This document shows, piece by piece, positions 17,786 to 27,500 of a stretch of 64,000 nt of DNA. Where the stretch lies: contig NZ_JACYUY010000004.1 of the NCBI RefSeq assembly GCF_014842025.1, forward strand, positions 124,001 to 188,000, read 5' to 3'. Source of the stretch: Massilia sp. CFBP 13721. Its GTDB lineage: Bacteria > Pseudomonadota > Gammaproteobacteria > Burkholderiales > Burkholderiaceae_D. The position numbers and the translations under genes were made by a program. A model generated the notes under the pieces. The model worked only from the letters and a program-made list of their open reading frames with translations, searched no databases and was not told where the DNA came from. Each line of letters begins with the position of its first letter. The first letter of the stretch is position 1.

Positions 17786-18493
17786 TCAAACTTTTGGCGA
17801 ATAATTTCTCCAAACGCATTCACCCTTGACGCCTTTGTCGAGTCCGGCAAGCACATTGTCATGCTCGGCCATCTCGTCCGCGCTGGCGGAGACGACGATG
17901 ATCTCGCCTAGCGGCACGGCGTCGAGTTCGATGCCGTCGTTCGTTGTCTCGACTTCGTGGTCCATCGACAGCGAATTCTGGCCGCGCGTCATCGACAGGT
18001 AGACGTCGGCGAGCAGTTCCGAGTCGAGCAGTGCGCCGTGCAGCTTGCGGTGTGCGTTCGAAACACCGTAGCGGTCGCACAGCGCGTCCAGCGAGTTGCG
18101 CTTGCCCGGGTGCATTTCCTTGGCATTGACCAGGGTGTCGATCACGCCGCTGCAGTGCGAGGTGAAGCTCGGCAGGCCGAGGCGCTGGAATTCGGCGTTC
18201 AGGAAGCCCAGGTCGAACGGGGCGTTGTGGATGATGACTTCGGCGCCCTGGATGTAGGCGCGCAGCTTGTCGGCGATCTCGTGGAATTTCGGCTTGTCGC
18301 TGAGGAATTCCGTGGTGAGACCGTGCACCGCGAGCGCGGCCTCGTCGGACTCGCGCTCGGGGTTGATGTATTCGTGGAAGTTGTTACCGGTCAGCGTGCG
18401 GTTGACCAGCTCGACACAGCCGATTTCGATGACGCGGTCGCCGGTTCGTGGGTTGAGGCCGGTGGTTTCGGTATCGAGGACAATCTGGCGCAT
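17786..18493 (-). CDS. dnaQ: DNA polymerase III epsilon subunit (proofreading exonuclease)
   Basis: A 235-residue 3'-5' exonuclease. The DEDDh motifs are ExoI DTETTGLNP at residue 7, ExoII NAPFDLGFLNAEF near residue 90, and ExoIII with HGALLDSELLADVYL near residue 155. It removes misincorporated bases as part of the replicative polymerase core, binding the alpha subunit through its C-terminal tail. The gene follows rnhA on the same strand, a neighbourhood conserved in many Proteobacteria. Confidence 0.95.
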   Translation of the reverse strand: MRQIVLDTETTGLNPRTGDRVIEIGCVELVNRTLTGNNFHEYINPERESDEAALAVHGLTTEFLSDKPKFHEIADKLRAYIQGAEVIIHNAPFDLGFLNAEFQRLGLPSFTSHCSGVIDTLVNAKEMHPGKRNSLDALCDRYGVSNAHRKLHGALLDSELLADVYLSMTRGQNSLSMDHEVETTNDGIELDAVPLGEIIVVSASADEMAEHDNVLAGLDKGVKGECVWRNYSPKV

Positions 18494-18542
18494 GGCAGGC
18501 TAATATTGAGTTCAGGCAAGCCGCCAGTATAGCGGACTCTGC

Positions 18543-18998
18543 TTAACGCCGCACCGTCGCCGCGCCGCGGTTGGCTAGCACGTCGGCGCGCTCGTTGCCC
18601 GGATGGCCGTTATGGCCGCGCACCCAGCGCCATTCGACGGCATGCTGTTGCTGGGCCTGGTCGAGTGCCTTCCACAGGTCGTCGTTTTTTACCGGTTCCT
18701 TGGCCGCGGTTTTCCAGCCGCGTGCCTTCCAGCCGTGGATCCATTCCGAGATACCCTTCTGGACGTACTGGCTGTCGGTGTGCAGCACGACCTCGCAAGG
18801 GCGGTTCAGGACGCCCAGGGCCTCGATCACGGCTTTGAGTTCCATGCGGTTGTTGGTCGTATTCGGCTCGCCGCCGAAGATTTCCTTTTCGTGGCCGTCC
18901 GCCACCAGCAGCGCGCCCCAGCCGCCGGCGCCCGGATTGCCCTTGCAGGCGCCATCGGTAAAAATTTCCACTTTCGTCGTCATGCTGCGGGTATTCAT
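18543..18998 (-). CDS. rnhA: Ribonuclease HI
   Basis: A 151-residue RNase HI that cleaves the RNA strand of RNA-DNA hybrids. The catalytic carboxylates are visible in [32 protein letters not shown] and [14 protein letters not shown]. Two starts are possible, MNTRS (18998) and MTTKVE (15 nt in), and the second aligns better with the usual family start. The gene lies between the methyltransferase and dnaQ with gaps of 11 and 49 bp, probably one operon. Confidence 0.95.
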   Translation of the reverse strand: MNTRSMTTKVEIFTDGACKGNPGAGGWGALLVADGHEKEIFGGEPNTTNNRMELKAVIEALGVLNRPCEVVLHTDSQYVQKGISEWIHGWKARGWKTAAKEPVKNDDLWKALDQAQQQHAVEWRWVRGHNGHPGNERADVLANRGAATVRR

Positions 18999-19009
18999 TT
19001 GAATCGTTT

Positions 19010-19783
19010 CTATTCTCTATTCGTTGCCGGAACCGCTTGCGGCGCTCGGCTCGATTTTCTATTCCACGCCGGCCCGATCAGGTGCATGCCCTTGACGCGC
19101 TTGACCGCATGCACGATGTAGACGGCGCCGAGATAGGGCCAGTACTTCTGCCCTGCGCCCTCCATCACCGCGCAGCGGTCGATCCACTGCGTCGTGCGAA
19201 ACGGCGGCGCGTAGCAGCCGAAGTGGCTGCGCGTGACGCCAAGATTCAACAATTTTAACCAGTCTTTCATGCGGGGCATAGAGATGAATTCGCCTGCGGC
19301 CGGCAGGTAGCAGCTACGCGTGACCTTGCCGATGCCCTGGCGCAGGCCCCACAGGCTGGCCGGATTGAAGCCGCAGATGATCACCTGCCCCTCCGGAATC
19401 AGCACCCGCTCGACCTCGCGCAAGACCTGGTGCGGCTCGGCCGCGAACTCGAGCACGTGCGGCAGCACCACCAGGTCGAGGCTCTGCGAGGCGAAGGGCA
19501 GCTCGGCGAAATCGAGGGCGACGGCAATCTGCTTGCCGCTGGCGGCGAAGGCCAGTTCGTCGAAACGCGAGGTGCGCGTTGCCGCCTGCCACTTGTTCGG
19601 CATCCGGTTGGCGGCGAGCGCGTCGATCTGGGGTACGCCGATCTGCACCGCGTTGTAGCCGAAGATGTCGGCCGTGAGCTCGTCGAGGCAGGCTTGTTCG
19701 AAGGCGCGCACGTAGGCGCCCGCTGGAGAAAGCAGCCATTCGTCGAGCGCTATAATGGATTTTTCGGACGCAGCGCTATCCAT
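19010..19783 (-). CDS. Class I SAM-dependent methyltransferase
   Basis: A 257-residue methyltransferase of the UbiE/type-11 kind. The C-terminal half of the domain shows [19 protein letters not shown] (acidic and post-motif) and [22 protein letters not shown]. The SAM-binding glycine motif is atypical: the expected GCG is replaced by [12 protein letters not shown], a form seen in homologues at this locus. It is divergent from gloB by 11 bp and upstream of rnhA. Substrate unknown. Confidence 0.85.
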   Translation of the reverse strand: MDSAASEKSIIALDEWLLSPAGAYVRAFEQACLDELTADIFGYNAVQIGVPQIDALAANRMPNKWQAATRTSRFDELAFAASGKQIAVALDFAELPFASQSLDLVVLPHVLEFAAEPHQVLREVERVLIPEGQVIICGFNPASLWGLRQGIGKVTRSCYLPAAGEFISMPRMKDWLKLLNLGVTRSHFGCYAPPFRTTQWIDRCAVMEGAGQKYWPYLGAVYIVHAVKRVKGMHLIGPAWNRKSSRAPQAVPATNRE

Positions 19784-19794
19784 GCCACCCTCTT

Positions 19795-20619
19795 ATGCAA
19801 ACCACACCTGATTCCCAAGGCGACACCGCCGCCCGTAATGATTTGAGTGTCTTGACCGTGCCCGCGTTCAATGACAATTATCTTTGGTTGATCCATGACG
19901 GCACCAACGCCGCCGTGGTCGACCCCGGCGATCCGGCGCCGATCCTTGACAGTCTCGAGGAACACGGCCTCACCCTGACCGCCATTCTACTCACCCATCA
20001 CCATGCTGACCACATTGGTGGCGTCGCCGCCCTGCTGGCGCGCTACCCGGTGCCGGTGTTCGGCCCGCGTAACGATGGCATCGGTGCCGTCACCGATCCC
20101 CTGGGCGAAGGCGACGTCGTGACCGTGCCCGGACTCGGCCTGGAGCTGGGGGTGCTCGAGGTGCCGGGCCATACGCACGGTCACATCGCCTACGTACGCA
20201 GGACGCCTGGCCTGCACTGGCTGTTCTGTGGCGATACCCTGTTTGCCGGGGGCTGCGGGCGCCTGTTCGAAGGCACGCCGGCGCAGATGGTGGTCTCGCT
20301 GGAAAAGCTTGCCGCCCTGCCCGAGGATACCGAAGTGTATTGCGCGCATGAATATACGCTGTCGAACCTGCGCTTCGCGCTGGCGGTCGAGCCGGGCAAC
20401 GAAGGGCTGGCGCTGCGCATGCGTGACGAGTCCGCCAAGCGCGCGGCCGGCTTGCCGACCGTGCCGTCGAGCATCGGGCTGGAGCGGCGTACGAATCCGT
20501 TCCTGCGCTATCGTGAGCCGGAGATCGTGGCGTCGCTCATCGCTGCCGGCCGCTTGCAGGAAGGCGCGGGGTCGGTGGAGGCGTTTACGGCGCTGCGTGA
20601 GTGGAAGAATACGTTCTGA
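19795..20619 (+). CDS. gloB: Hydroxyacylglutathione hydrolase (glyoxalase II)
   Basis: A 274-residue metallo-beta-lactamase-fold enzyme that hydrolyses S-lactoylglutathione to D-lactate and glutathione, completing methylglyoxal detoxification. The metal-binding motif [10 protein letters not shown], the second-site [21 protein letters not shown], and the C-terminal [18 protein letters not shown] are all present. It is divergent from the methyltransferase-rnhA-dnaQ group, a very common arrangement in Proteobacteria. The short divergent gap must contain both promoters, or they lie inside the genes. Confidence 0.95.
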   Translation: MQTTPDSQGDTAARNDLSVLTVPAFNDNYLWLIHDGTNAAVVDPGDPAPILDSLEEHGLTLTAILLTHHHADHIGGVAALLARYPVPVFGPRNDGIGAVTDPLGEGDVVTVPGLGLELGVLEVPGHTHGHIAYVRRTPGLHWLFCGDTLFAGGCGRLFEGTPAQMVVSLEKLAALPEDTEVYCAHEYTLSNLRFALAVEPGNEGLALRMRDESAKRAAGLPTVPSSIGLERRTNPFLRYREPEIVASLIAAGRLQEGAGSVEAFTALREWKNTF

Positions 20620-21011
20620 GTCGGTTAGTTACGTAATTTGCTGAGCGTCTTGTATCTGTGTAGGCCGTGTCGAAAGGTAGCGCTGGGCAAAGGTTGTATC
20701 GCGTAGAGGAGTCCACCCTATAGTGCCTTGCTGTTGGTGGCGTCCGGTGAAGCTGCTGGGCGTTCTGCGAAGACGGCCGCCCTGCCGCTCGTGTTTCTGC
20801 GGATCGACTCAGTTGGTTAGCTACGGAAATCGCGAGATGCCAGCGGCGCCTGGATCAGGGTGACGTTATCGTAAATCATGCGGTGGGCCGCGTGGGCACA
20901 GGGCGCCCACCTACGGTACCTTGCGGCCGCGGAACATTAGCGCAGCGGGAGGGTTGATCAACTGTTCGCCTGCAGCAGATGCCGCAGGCGAACAGGAAAT
21001 ACCTTGCCCCG
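20620..21011. repeat. Convergent gap with one diverged palindromic repeat copy
   Basis: About 390 bases between convergent gloB and aceB with no gene. Positions 20890-20911 read GCGTGGGCACAGGGCGCCCA plus CC and are followed by TACGG. This is a copy of the palindromic repeat family that recurs at 30.8, 34.5, 37.8 and 56.3 kb. The rest shows no RNA gene. Confidence 0.6.
20962..20995 (-). terminator. Hairpin downstream of aceB
   Basis: CTGTTCGCCTGC (20962-20973) pairs perfectly with GCAGGCGAACAG (20984-20995), a 12-bp stem with a 10-nt loop, 16 bp past the aceB stop. There is no U-tract, so it may act as a 3' stabiliser or an inefficient terminator. Confidence 0.55.
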
Positions 21012-22601
21012 TCAGATTTCTTCGTACAACGGCAGCGTCAGGAATTCAGCGAATTCTTCCGACGTCGACATTTCTTCGAAGATTTGAGCGGCGCGGGCAT
21101 AGCTCGGATTGTCGCCGTTCGGCGCGGCGGCTTTTGCGTTGGCCAGTTCTTCCGGGATCATGGCGCGCACCATCTCGGCCGTGACTTTGCGGCCGTCCTC
21201 GAGCACGCCTTTCGGCGAGCGGATCCACTGCCACACTTGCGAGCGGCTGATCTCGGCCGTGGCGGCGTCTTCCATCAGGTTGTGGATCGGCACGCAGCCA
21301 TTGCCGGCCAGCCATGCGCCCAGGTAGTGGATGCCGACGTTGATGTTGTAGCGCAGGCCAGCCTCGGTGATTGGCGCTTCCGGCTTGAAGTCGAGCAGTT
21401 GCTCGGCGCGGACTTCGACGTCGGGACGTTGCTTGTCGATCTGGTTTGGCTTGTCGCCCAGCACCCTGGTGAATTCCGTCATGGCCAGCTCGACCAGGCC
21501 CGGGTGGGCGACCCAGCCGCCGTCGTAGCCGTCGGTGGCGTCACGCGCCTTATCAAGGCGCACGCCGGCCATCGCGGTCTCGTTCTTGTCCGGGTCGTTC
21601 TTGATCGGGATCAGGGCCGCCATACCGCCGATTGCCGGCGCGCCGCGCTTGTGGCAAGTTTTGAGCAGCAACAAGGCGTAGGCGCGCATGAAGGGCGAGG
21701 TCATCGTCATCTTCGGGCGGTCGGCCAGGCAGAAGTCCTTGTCCAGTTTGAATTTCTTGATGCACGAGAAGATGTAATCCCAGCGGCCCGCGTTCAGGCC
21801 GGCGCTGTGTTCGCGCAGTTCGTACAGGATTTCGTCCATCTCGAAGGCGGCGAGGATGGTTTCGATCAGCACCGTCGCCTTCACCGTGCCGCGCGGCAGG
21901 CCGAGCGCGTCCTGGGTGGCGATGAAGATGTCGTTCCACAGGCGCGCTTCCAGGTGCGACTCCATCTTCGGCAGGTAGAAGTACGGGCCGGCGCCGCGCG
22001 CCAGCTGCTCTTTGGCGTTATGGAACATGAACAGGGCGAAGTCGAAGATGCCGCCGGAGACGCGCTTGCCGTCGACCAGCACGTGCTTTTCGTCCAGGTG
22101 CCAGCCGCGCGGGCGCACGACCAGGGTCGCGACCTTGTCGTTCAGCTTGTAGCTTTTGCCGTTCTGTTCGAGCGAGATGGTGCGGCGCACGGCGTCGACC
22201 ATGTTGAGCTGGCCGGTGATCTGGTTGTCCCAGTTTGGCGCGTTCGAATCCTCGAAGTCGGTCATGTAGCTGTCGGCGCCCGAATTGAGGGCGTTGATGA
22301 CCATCTTGCGCTCGACCGGACCGGTGATTTCGACGCGGCGGCATGCGAGCGCCTGCGGGATCGGATCGATTTTCCAGTCGCCATCGCGGATATGCTGCGT
22401 CTCCGGCAGGAAGTCGGGACGTTCGCCGGCATCGAGCCGCTTGGCGCGTTCGACGCGGGCGGCCAGCAATTCCTGGCGGCGCGGCTCGAATGTGCGGGTC
22501 AGCATGGCGACCAGTTCGAGCGCATCGGGCGTGAGAATCTGTTCGTAGCCGGGCTTGATCTCGGCCTTGATTTCCAGGCCTTGCGGGGTGGCGATGGTCA
22601 T
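21012..22601 (-). CDS. aceB: Malate synthase A
   Basis: A 529-residue malate synthase, which condenses glyoxylate with acetyl-CoA to malate in the glyoxylate shunt. Recognisable features are the conserved [23 protein letters not shown] with catalytic acidic residues, [12 protein letters not shown], the [13 protein letters not shown] motif and GGMAALIP. Length is normal for the A isoform. The start at 22601 follows AAGGAGC; an upstream ATG is less likely. It is divergent from a LysR regulator, probably its controller, suggesting regulation by acetate or a fatty-acid-derived signal. Confidence 0.95.
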   Translation of the reverse strand: MTIATPQGLEIKAEIKPGYEQILTPDALELVAMLTRTFEPRRQELLAARVERAKRLDAGERPDFLPETQHIRDGDWKIDPIPQALACRRVEITGPVERKMVINALNSGADSYMTDFEDSNAPNWDNQITGQLNMVDAVRRTISLEQNGKSYKLNDKVATLVVRPRGWHLDEKHVLVDGKRVSGGIFDFALFMFHNAKEQLARGAGPYFYLPKMESHLEARLWNDIFIATQDALGLPRGTVKATVLIETILAAFEMDEILYELREHSAGLNAGRWDYIFSCIKKFKLDKDFCLADRPKMTMTSPFMRAYALLLLKTCHKRGAPAIGGMAALIPIKNDPDKNETAMAGVRLDKARDATDGYDGGWVAHPGLVELAMTEFTRVLGDKPNQIDKQRPDVEVRAEQLLDFKPEAPITEAGLRYNINVGIHYLGAWLAGNGCVPIHNLMEDAATAEISRSQVWQWIRSPKGVLEDGRKVTAEMVRAMIPEELANAKAAAPNGDNPSYARAAQIFEEMSTSEEFAEFLTLPLYEEI

Positions 22602-22651
22602 GTGGTGCTCCTTGAAGAATGGCGATAGTGGGAAGACAAAAGCCGATACGG

Positions 22652-22694
22652 TCAAGTATAAGCCAGCTTGGCGTTTGTCATATCATCAAGTATA
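22652..22694. promoter_or_regulatory. Direct repeats in the aceB-LysR divergent promoter
   Basis: TCAAGTATA occurs at 22652-22660 and again at 22686-22694 (34 bp start to start) in the 180-bp region between aceB and the LysR gene. The spacing is about three helical turns, compatible with a multi-site regulator. The repeats are seen; the function is inferred. Confidence 0.35.
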
Positions 22695-22782
22695 TTCAAC
22701 ACAAAGTAATGGAAACGAACCTTTTATGCATTTCATTTGTGCGTATTTGTCACAAGTGATGCATCGACCGAAGGAAAACGGC

Positions 22783-23700
22783 GTGGGGAAATTCAGGGAA
22801 ATCGCGACTTTCGTCGAGGTGGCGGCGCGCGGCAGCTTGTCGGCGGCGGCGCGGGCCCAGGGGATTGCGCCGGCGATGATCGGGCGCCGTCTCGATGCGC
22901 TGGAGGGCCGGCTCGGGGTCAAGCTGCTGCAGCGCACGACGCGGCGCCTGGCGCTGACCGACGAGGGCGCCGCGTTCCTGGAGGACTGCCAGCGCATCCT
23001 GGCCGACATGGAAGAGGCGGAAAGCGCCGTGTCCGCGCGCAGCGCGCACGCGAAAGGCCACCTGCTGGTCTCGGCGCCGGCGGGCTTCGGGCGCCAGCAC
23101 GTGGCGCCCCTGCTGCCCTCCTTCCTCGCCGAACACCGCGAGGTGACGGTCAACCTGAACCTGAACGACCGCGTGGTCGACGTGGTCGGCGAAGGCGTCG
23201 ACGTGGCGATCCGCATCGCCGCCCTGGGCGACTCGAGCCTGGTCGGCGTGAAGCTGGCCGATAACGCGCGCGTAGTGGTCGCCAGCCCCGCCTACCTGAA
23301 GCGCCACGGCGCGCCGCGCACGCTGGCGGAACTGGCGCGCCATCACTGCCTGGCGATCAGCAGCGAAGGCAGCCAGCGCGGCTGGACCTTTCGCGAGGAT
23401 GGCAAGACGGTGACCCTGAAGGTGGCCGGCAATATGGTGTGCAACGACGGCGCAGTCCTGCACGACTGGGCGCTGGCCGGCAAAGGCCTGGCCTGGCGTT
23501 CGATGTGGGAAGTCGCCGCCCAGATCGAAGCGGGACGGCTGGTGACGGTGCTCGACGCCTATGCGGCGCCCGGCAACGATATTTATGCGGTATTTGCCCA
23601 GCGCCGGCATTTGCCGCTGCGCATACGCGCCTTTGTCGATTTCCTGCGGCGTGCGTACGCGCAGCCGAATTATTGGCGATCAGAAATCAAACAAGGCTGA
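22783..23700 (+). CDS. LysR-family transcriptional regulator
   Basis: A 305-residue LysR regulator of the CrgA/DhcR-like group: HTH FREIATFVEVAARGSLSAAARAQGIAPAMIGRRLDALE, then an effector domain starting GHLLVSAPAGFGRQHVAPLLPSFL. The GTG start at 22783 is preferred because AAGGA precedes it and the protein then begins right at the HTH; ATGs at 22726 and 22759 would add a tail. It is divergent from aceB, so control of the glyoxylate shunt is a reasonable inference. Confidence 0.88.
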   Translation: MGKFREIATFVEVAARGSLSAAARAQGIAPAMIGRRLDALEGRLGVKLLQRTTRRLALTDEGAAFLEDCQRILADMEEAESAVSARSAHAKGHLLVSAPAGFGRQHVAPLLPSFLAEHREVTVNLNLNDRVVDVVGEGVDVAIRIAALGDSSLVGVKLADNARVVVASPAYLKRHGAPRTLAELARHHCLAISSEGSQRGWTFREDGKTVTLKVAGNMVCNDGAVLHDWALAGKGLAWRSMWEVAAQIEAGRLVTVLDAYAAPGNDIYAVFAQRRHLPLRIRAFVDFLRRAYAQPNYWRSEIKQG

Positions 23701-23774
23701 ACAGTGCAAACGGCGACGAACGGCGGCAAACGGCGGCCGTTCGGTCAGCGCCGCCGTTCCGAATCGATGGACGA

Positions 23775-23804
23775 AAAAAATCCCCGGCAAGCCGAGGATT
23801 TTTT
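23775..23804. terminator. Bidirectional terminator between LysR and csp genes
   Basis: AAAAAATCCCCGG (23775-23787) pairs with CCGAGGATTTTTT (23792-23804), with one mismatch and a 4-nt loop. The flanking A and T runs make it effective in both directions, ending both the LysR gene (+) and the cold-shock gene (-). Confidence 0.85.
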
Positions 23805-23822
23805 CATCGGTAATTCAGACGA

Positions 23823-24026
23823 TTAGATCGGCTGGATGTTCGATGCTTGTTTGCCCTTAGGACCCGAGGTCACGTCGAACGAGACGCGCTGGTTCTCTTG
23901 CAGGGACTTGAAGCCTTGGCTCTGGATAGCCGAGAAGTGAGCGAACAGATCTTCGCCGCCTTCGTCAGGGGTGATGAAGCCGAAACCCTTGGAGTCATTG
24001 AACCATTTAACGATGCCAGTTGCCAT
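23823..24026 (-). CDS. Cold-shock protein, CspA family
   Basis: A 67-residue single cold-shock domain. The RNA-binding motifs [11 protein letters not shown] (RNP1) and DLFAHFSAI (RNP2) are intact. These proteins bind single-stranded RNA and DNA and melt RNA structure. It has its own terminator and about 310 bp of upstream gene-free DNA. That DNA may hold a long 5' leader of the kind that controls csp translation with temperature, though I cannot point to a specific element. Confidence 0.95.
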   Translation of the reverse strand: MATGIVKWFNDSKGFGFITPDEGGEDLFAHFSAIQSQGFKSLQENQRVSFDVTSGPKGKQASNIQPI

Positions 24027-24339
24027 TACAATTTCCTATTTCAGTTAAGTGGGCTTACGCCCGTTTATGATCGTTTGAAGTAGCAAGAAAGAAATGACAG
24101 ACAGACTGCACTACTAGCTCGAACCCAACGATCCCGTATTATACCGAATAAAACAGCGCACACGCAGTTTTCGTAAAATAAAAAGCCAGACAGTTTCACA
24201 AGGCAATGAACACTGCATTCAGCAATGCCTCAAGCCAACTTATCCGTTCCTTAATTCGACATCGGCACAGGGACAATATAGGTCATCGAACATCTTCAAG
24301 TTTGCGATGAATCAAACGGCTCGACGCTAGACTTTTAAT
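24027..24339. other. csp upstream region
   Basis: About 310 A/T-richer bases between the csp start and the end of the HPt gene. No gene is supported. It likely includes the csp promoter and leader. No clear cold-box or riboswitch was identified by eye. Confidence 0.45.
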
Positions 24340-24720
24340 TCAAGGCAACAACGCAAACGCGGCGCTGTGATAGGCCGGTGTCGGCCCCGCCAGGCCGGCG
24401 CGGACAAAATCGTCCAGCGCCGCCAGCCAGGCACGCCAGTCGTCCGCGCCGACCAGCTCGAACGCGGTCAGTACGCGCAGGCGCTGCTCGAGCGCACGCG
24501 CGCCCTGCCCCAGCTCGCGAAAGCCGAAGGTGACCGCGGCGCCGGCCAGCGCGTGCAGCAGCGACTGCAGCTCGCCCGCCAACGGCGCCGCCGGGGCCGC
24601 CGGGTCGAAGCCGGCGCCGGCGCGCTGCAAACGTCCCAGCGTGGCCGGCAGGCCGGCGCGAAAACCGTCGTTCGCCTGCGTCAAGCGGACAAAGAAGTCC
24701 GCATCGACAGATGGGCTCAT
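24340..24720 (-). CDS. Stand-alone HPt (histidine phosphotransfer) protein
   Basis: A 126-residue helical protein. LHALAGAAVTFGFRELGQGARALEQRLR is the HPt signature, with the phospho-accepting histidine at residue 56. Such proteins relay phosphate between a hybrid kinase's receiver and a response regulator. No partner kinase is adjacent. The gene starts 5 bp after the stop of upp on the same strand, so it is probably co-transcribed with upp. The composition is alanine-rich, and the C-terminal 20 residues look unstructured. Confidence 0.75.
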   Translation of the reverse strand: MSPSVDADFFVRLTQANDGFRAGLPATLGRLQRAGAGFDPAAPAAPLAGELQSLLHALAGAAVTFGFRELGQGARALEQRLRVLTAFELVGADDWRAWLAALDDFVRAGLAGPTPAYHSAAFALLP

Positions 24721-24725
24721 TGCGC

Positions 24726-25385
24726 TTACTTGGTGCCGAAGATGCGGTCGCCGGCATCGCCCAGGCCCGGCACGATGTAGGCGTGCGCGTCCAGGTGCGA
24801 GTCGAGCGAGGCCACGTACAGCTTCACCTCCGGGTGGGCGTCGTGGAATACCTTGACGCCTTCGGGCGCCGCCACCAGCGCCAGGAAGATGATCTGGTCG
24901 TCGCGCACGCCGCGCTTTTTCAGCACGTCGATCGCGTGCACCGCCGAGTTGCCAGTGGCGACCATCGGGTCGCACAGGATGAAGGTACGCTCGGCGGTAT
25001 CCGGCAGGCGCACCAGGTACTCGACCGGCTCGTGGGTGTCCGGATCGCGGTAGACGCCGATGTGGCCGACGCGCGCCGACGGCACCAGCTCCAGCAGGCC
25101 GTCGCTCATGCCGATACCGGCGCGCAGGATCGGCACGATGGCCAGCTTCTTGCCCGCGATGACAGGGGCGTCGATCGTGACCAGCGGGGTCTGGATCGGA
25201 CGCGTGGTCAGCGGCAGGTCGCGCGTGATTTCATAGCCCATCAGCAGCGTGATTTCCTTGAGCAGCTCGCGGAAGGTGCGCGTCGAGGTGTCGTGCTCGC
25301 GCATGTGCGACAGCTTGTGCTGGATCAGCGGGTGGTTCAGGATGTACAGGCTGGGAAAACGCGGGTCTTGTTTCATGGTGGACAT
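24726..25385 (-). CDS. upp: Uracil phosphoribosyltransferase
   Basis: A 219-residue type I PRTase that makes UMP from uracil and PRPP (pyrimidine salvage). The PRPP motif [25 protein letters not shown] and the uracil-binding C-terminal segment [17 protein letters not shown] are intact. Two ATGs (25385 and 25376) are possible starts. The HPt gene follows closely. Confidence 0.95.
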   Translation of the reverse strand: MSTMKQDPRFPSLYILNHPLIQHKLSHMREHDTSTRTFRELLKEITLLMGYEITRDLPLTTRPIQTPLVTIDAPVIAGKKLAIVPILRAGIGMSDGLLELVPSARVGHIGVYRDPDTHEPVEYLVRLPDTAERTFILCDPMVATGNSAVHAIDVLKKRGVRDDQIIFLALVAAPEGVKVFHDAHPEVKLYVASLDSHLDAHAYIVPGLGDAGDRIFGTK

Positions 25386-25472
25386 ATGAGGTGTGCTGTA
25401 ATTGAGGCTCGTAGCCGGGCATTATCCCAGCCGGAGGCTGTTTTGTCGCGCCCCGCTTGTAGAAATATCACC

Positions 25473-27161
25473 CTAGACGTCCAGCGCACGCGCCAGGATC
25501 GCATCGAAATCGGTGTCAGGCGGCAGCCGCCCGAACGCGCCGCCCACATCTTGCGCGATGCGCGACGCGACAAACGCCTCGGCCACGAAGGGCGGCGCAT
25601 GGCGCAGCAGCAGCGCGCCCTGCACCGCGATCACCAGCCGCTCGGCCAGCCGGCGTGCGCCCGCCTCGCCGGTGTTCAACATGTCGCGGCCGAGTTCCTC
25701 GACATGGCGGGCAAAGCGCGCATCGAGGGCAGCCGCCGGCGCCAGTTCGGCGTCCAGCGCCGCGCGCGCCGCCTCCGGCGCCTTGCCGAGCGCGCGCAGC
25801 AGGTCCAGGCACATCACGTTGCCCGACCCTTCCCAGATCGAGTTGACCGGAAACTCGCGGTACAGGCGCGCCAGCGGGCCATCCTCGACATAGCCGTTGC
25901 CGCCCATGACTTCCATCGCCTCGGCGCCAAAGGCCGGGCCGCGCTTGCACAGCCAGTACTTGCCGGCCGGGGTCAGGATGCGCGCCAGCGCCGACTCGAC
26001 CGGATCGTCCAGGCGATCGAAGCAGCGCGCCAGGCGCAGGGCAAACGCGGTGGCCGCTTCCGACTCGAGCGCGAGGTCGGCCAGCACGTTCTGCATCAGC
26101 GGCTGCTGCGCCAGCGGCTTGCCGAAGACGGCGCGTCCGCGCGCGTGGTGCAGCGCATGGCACAGCGCCGCGCGCATGATGCCGGCGCTGCCGACCACGC
26201 AATCGAGGCGGGTATGGCTGCCCATCTCGAGGATGGTCGGAATGCCGCGCCCGAGCGCGCCGACCAGCCAGCCGACGGCGCCCTGGAACTCGACCTCGGA
26301 CGAGGCGTTCGAGCGGTTGCCGAGCTTGTCTTTCAGGCGCTGCACGCGGATCGCATTGCGGCTGCCGTCGGGCAGGAAGCGCGGCACGAAAAAACATGAC
26401 AAGCCTGCGCTGCCGCCTTCGTCCGTTTGCGCCAGGATCAGGTGCGCATCCGACTGCGGCGCCGAGAAAAACCACTTGTGGCCGACGATCCGCCAGGCGC
26501 CCTCGCCTTCTTCCCCGAAGCGCTCCCTCGCTTCGGCCGGCAGCAGCGGACGCGCGCGCGTGGTGTTGGCACGCACGTCGGTGCCGCCCTGCTTTTCCGT
26601 CATGCCCATGCCGACCAGGGCGCCACGCTTCTGTTCGACCGGCAGCGAGCGCGGATCGTATTCGTTCGAGAGGATCTTCGGCAGCCAGCGCGCGCCGAGC
26701 GTACCCGCATGACGCAGCGCCGGCACGCTGGCATAGGTCATCGTCACCGGGCACTGGGCGCCGTTCTCGACCTGGCCGAACAGCAGGTAGGCCCCCGCGC
26801 GCGCCACCTGGGCGCCAGGACGCGGATCGCGCCAGGGCGAGGAATGGGCGCCGGCCCCGATCATCATCTCCATCAATGCGTGCCAGGCCGGGTGGAACTC
26901 GATCTCGTCGACCCGGCGCCCGCCGCGGTCGAATGCGACCAGGCGCGGGCCGTGGGCATTCGCCAGGCGCGCCAGGTCGAGCACGTCGGACTGCCCCAGC
27001 CGCGCGCCGAGCGCGTCGAGTTCATCCTGCGCCCAGGCCGCCCCCTCGCGCGCCAGGCCTTCGCGCAAGGCCGGGTCGCAGCGCAGCAGGTTGACGTCGC
27101 CGAAGGGCGGCGCCTGGTTGAAGACCTGGTGGGTATCGAATTGATTCACGAACTGGTTCAT
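25473..27161 (-). CDS. AidB-like acyl-CoA dehydrogenase
   Basis: A 562-residue flavoprotein of the AidB branch of acyl-CoA dehydrogenases. The N-terminal FNQAPPFGDVNLLRCDPAL is typical. The FAD-binding middle shows MGMTEKQGGTDVRANTTRA and WRIVGHKWFFSAPQSDAHLILAQ. The C-terminal helical domain shows EVMGGNGYVEDGPLARLYREFPVNSIWEGSGNVMCLDLLRAL, with the arginine-containing WEGSGN. AidB in E. coli is induced by alkylating agents and binds DNA; homologues may instead oxidise isovaleryl-CoA-like thioesters. The start is placed at MNQF after GGGAGC. It is preceded by a gap shared with the divergent GGDEF-EAL gene. Confidence 0.9.
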   Translation of the reverse strand: MNQFVNQFDTHQVFNQAPPFGDVNLLRCDPALREGLAREGAAWAQDELDALGARLGQSDVLDLARLANAHGPRLVAFDRGGRRVDEIEFHPAWHALMEMMIGAGAHSSPWRDPRPGAQVARAGAYLLFGQVENGAQCPVTMTYASVPALRHAGTLGARWLPKILSNEYDPRSLPVEQKRGALVGMGMTEKQGGTDVRANTTRARPLLPAEARERFGEEGEGAWRIVGHKWFFSAPQSDAHLILAQTDEGGSAGLSCFFVPRFLPDGSRNAIRVQRLKDKLGNRSNASSEVEFQGAVGWLVGALGRGIPTILEMGSHTRLDCVVGSAGIMRAALCHALHHARGRAVFGKPLAQQPLMQNVLADLALESEAATAFALRLARCFDRLDDPVESALARILTPAGKYWLCKRGPAFGAEAMEVMGGNGYVEDGPLARLYREFPVNSIWEGSGNVMCLDLLRALGKAPEAARAALDAELAPAAALDARFARHVEELGRDMLNTGEAGARRLAERLVIAVQGALLLRHAPPFVAEAFVASRIAQDVGGAFGRLPPDTDFDAILARALDV

Positions 27162-27500
27162 GAGGTGCTCCCGGCAAGGTCGAACATGCTGGTCTATAAT
27201 GTTGCAAGAAAGCATCGAATTACACGGTTTTGCTTTCTCAGATGCAACGGTTAGGTGACAATGGCCACTTCCGGTCGACAATGGATGTTGGCGATCCGTC
27301 AAGAGGCTAGCGCAAAGTCGTGTGCGAGGCAAGGCGCTCCTGTGCCAACGCAACGAAGCGCAGACGAAACGCAAACGGGCGGCGACCCAACATTTTTTAA
27401 TGCTCCTTGGAATTTTTCAGTGATAAAGTGTCCCGTGGTTTGTTAAACTCGCACGGTTCCACCTGTCCCGGGTGCCAGCAATAAGGCAGATATTTTTACG

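Noticed and set aside
20979..22628. Long open frame antisense to malate synthase
   Set aside because: Lies entirely over aceB; no ribosome-binding site and no protein-like motifs.
24711..26399. Long open frame antisense to upp and the AidB-like gene
   Set aside because: Shadow of two real genes on the other strand, low complexity.
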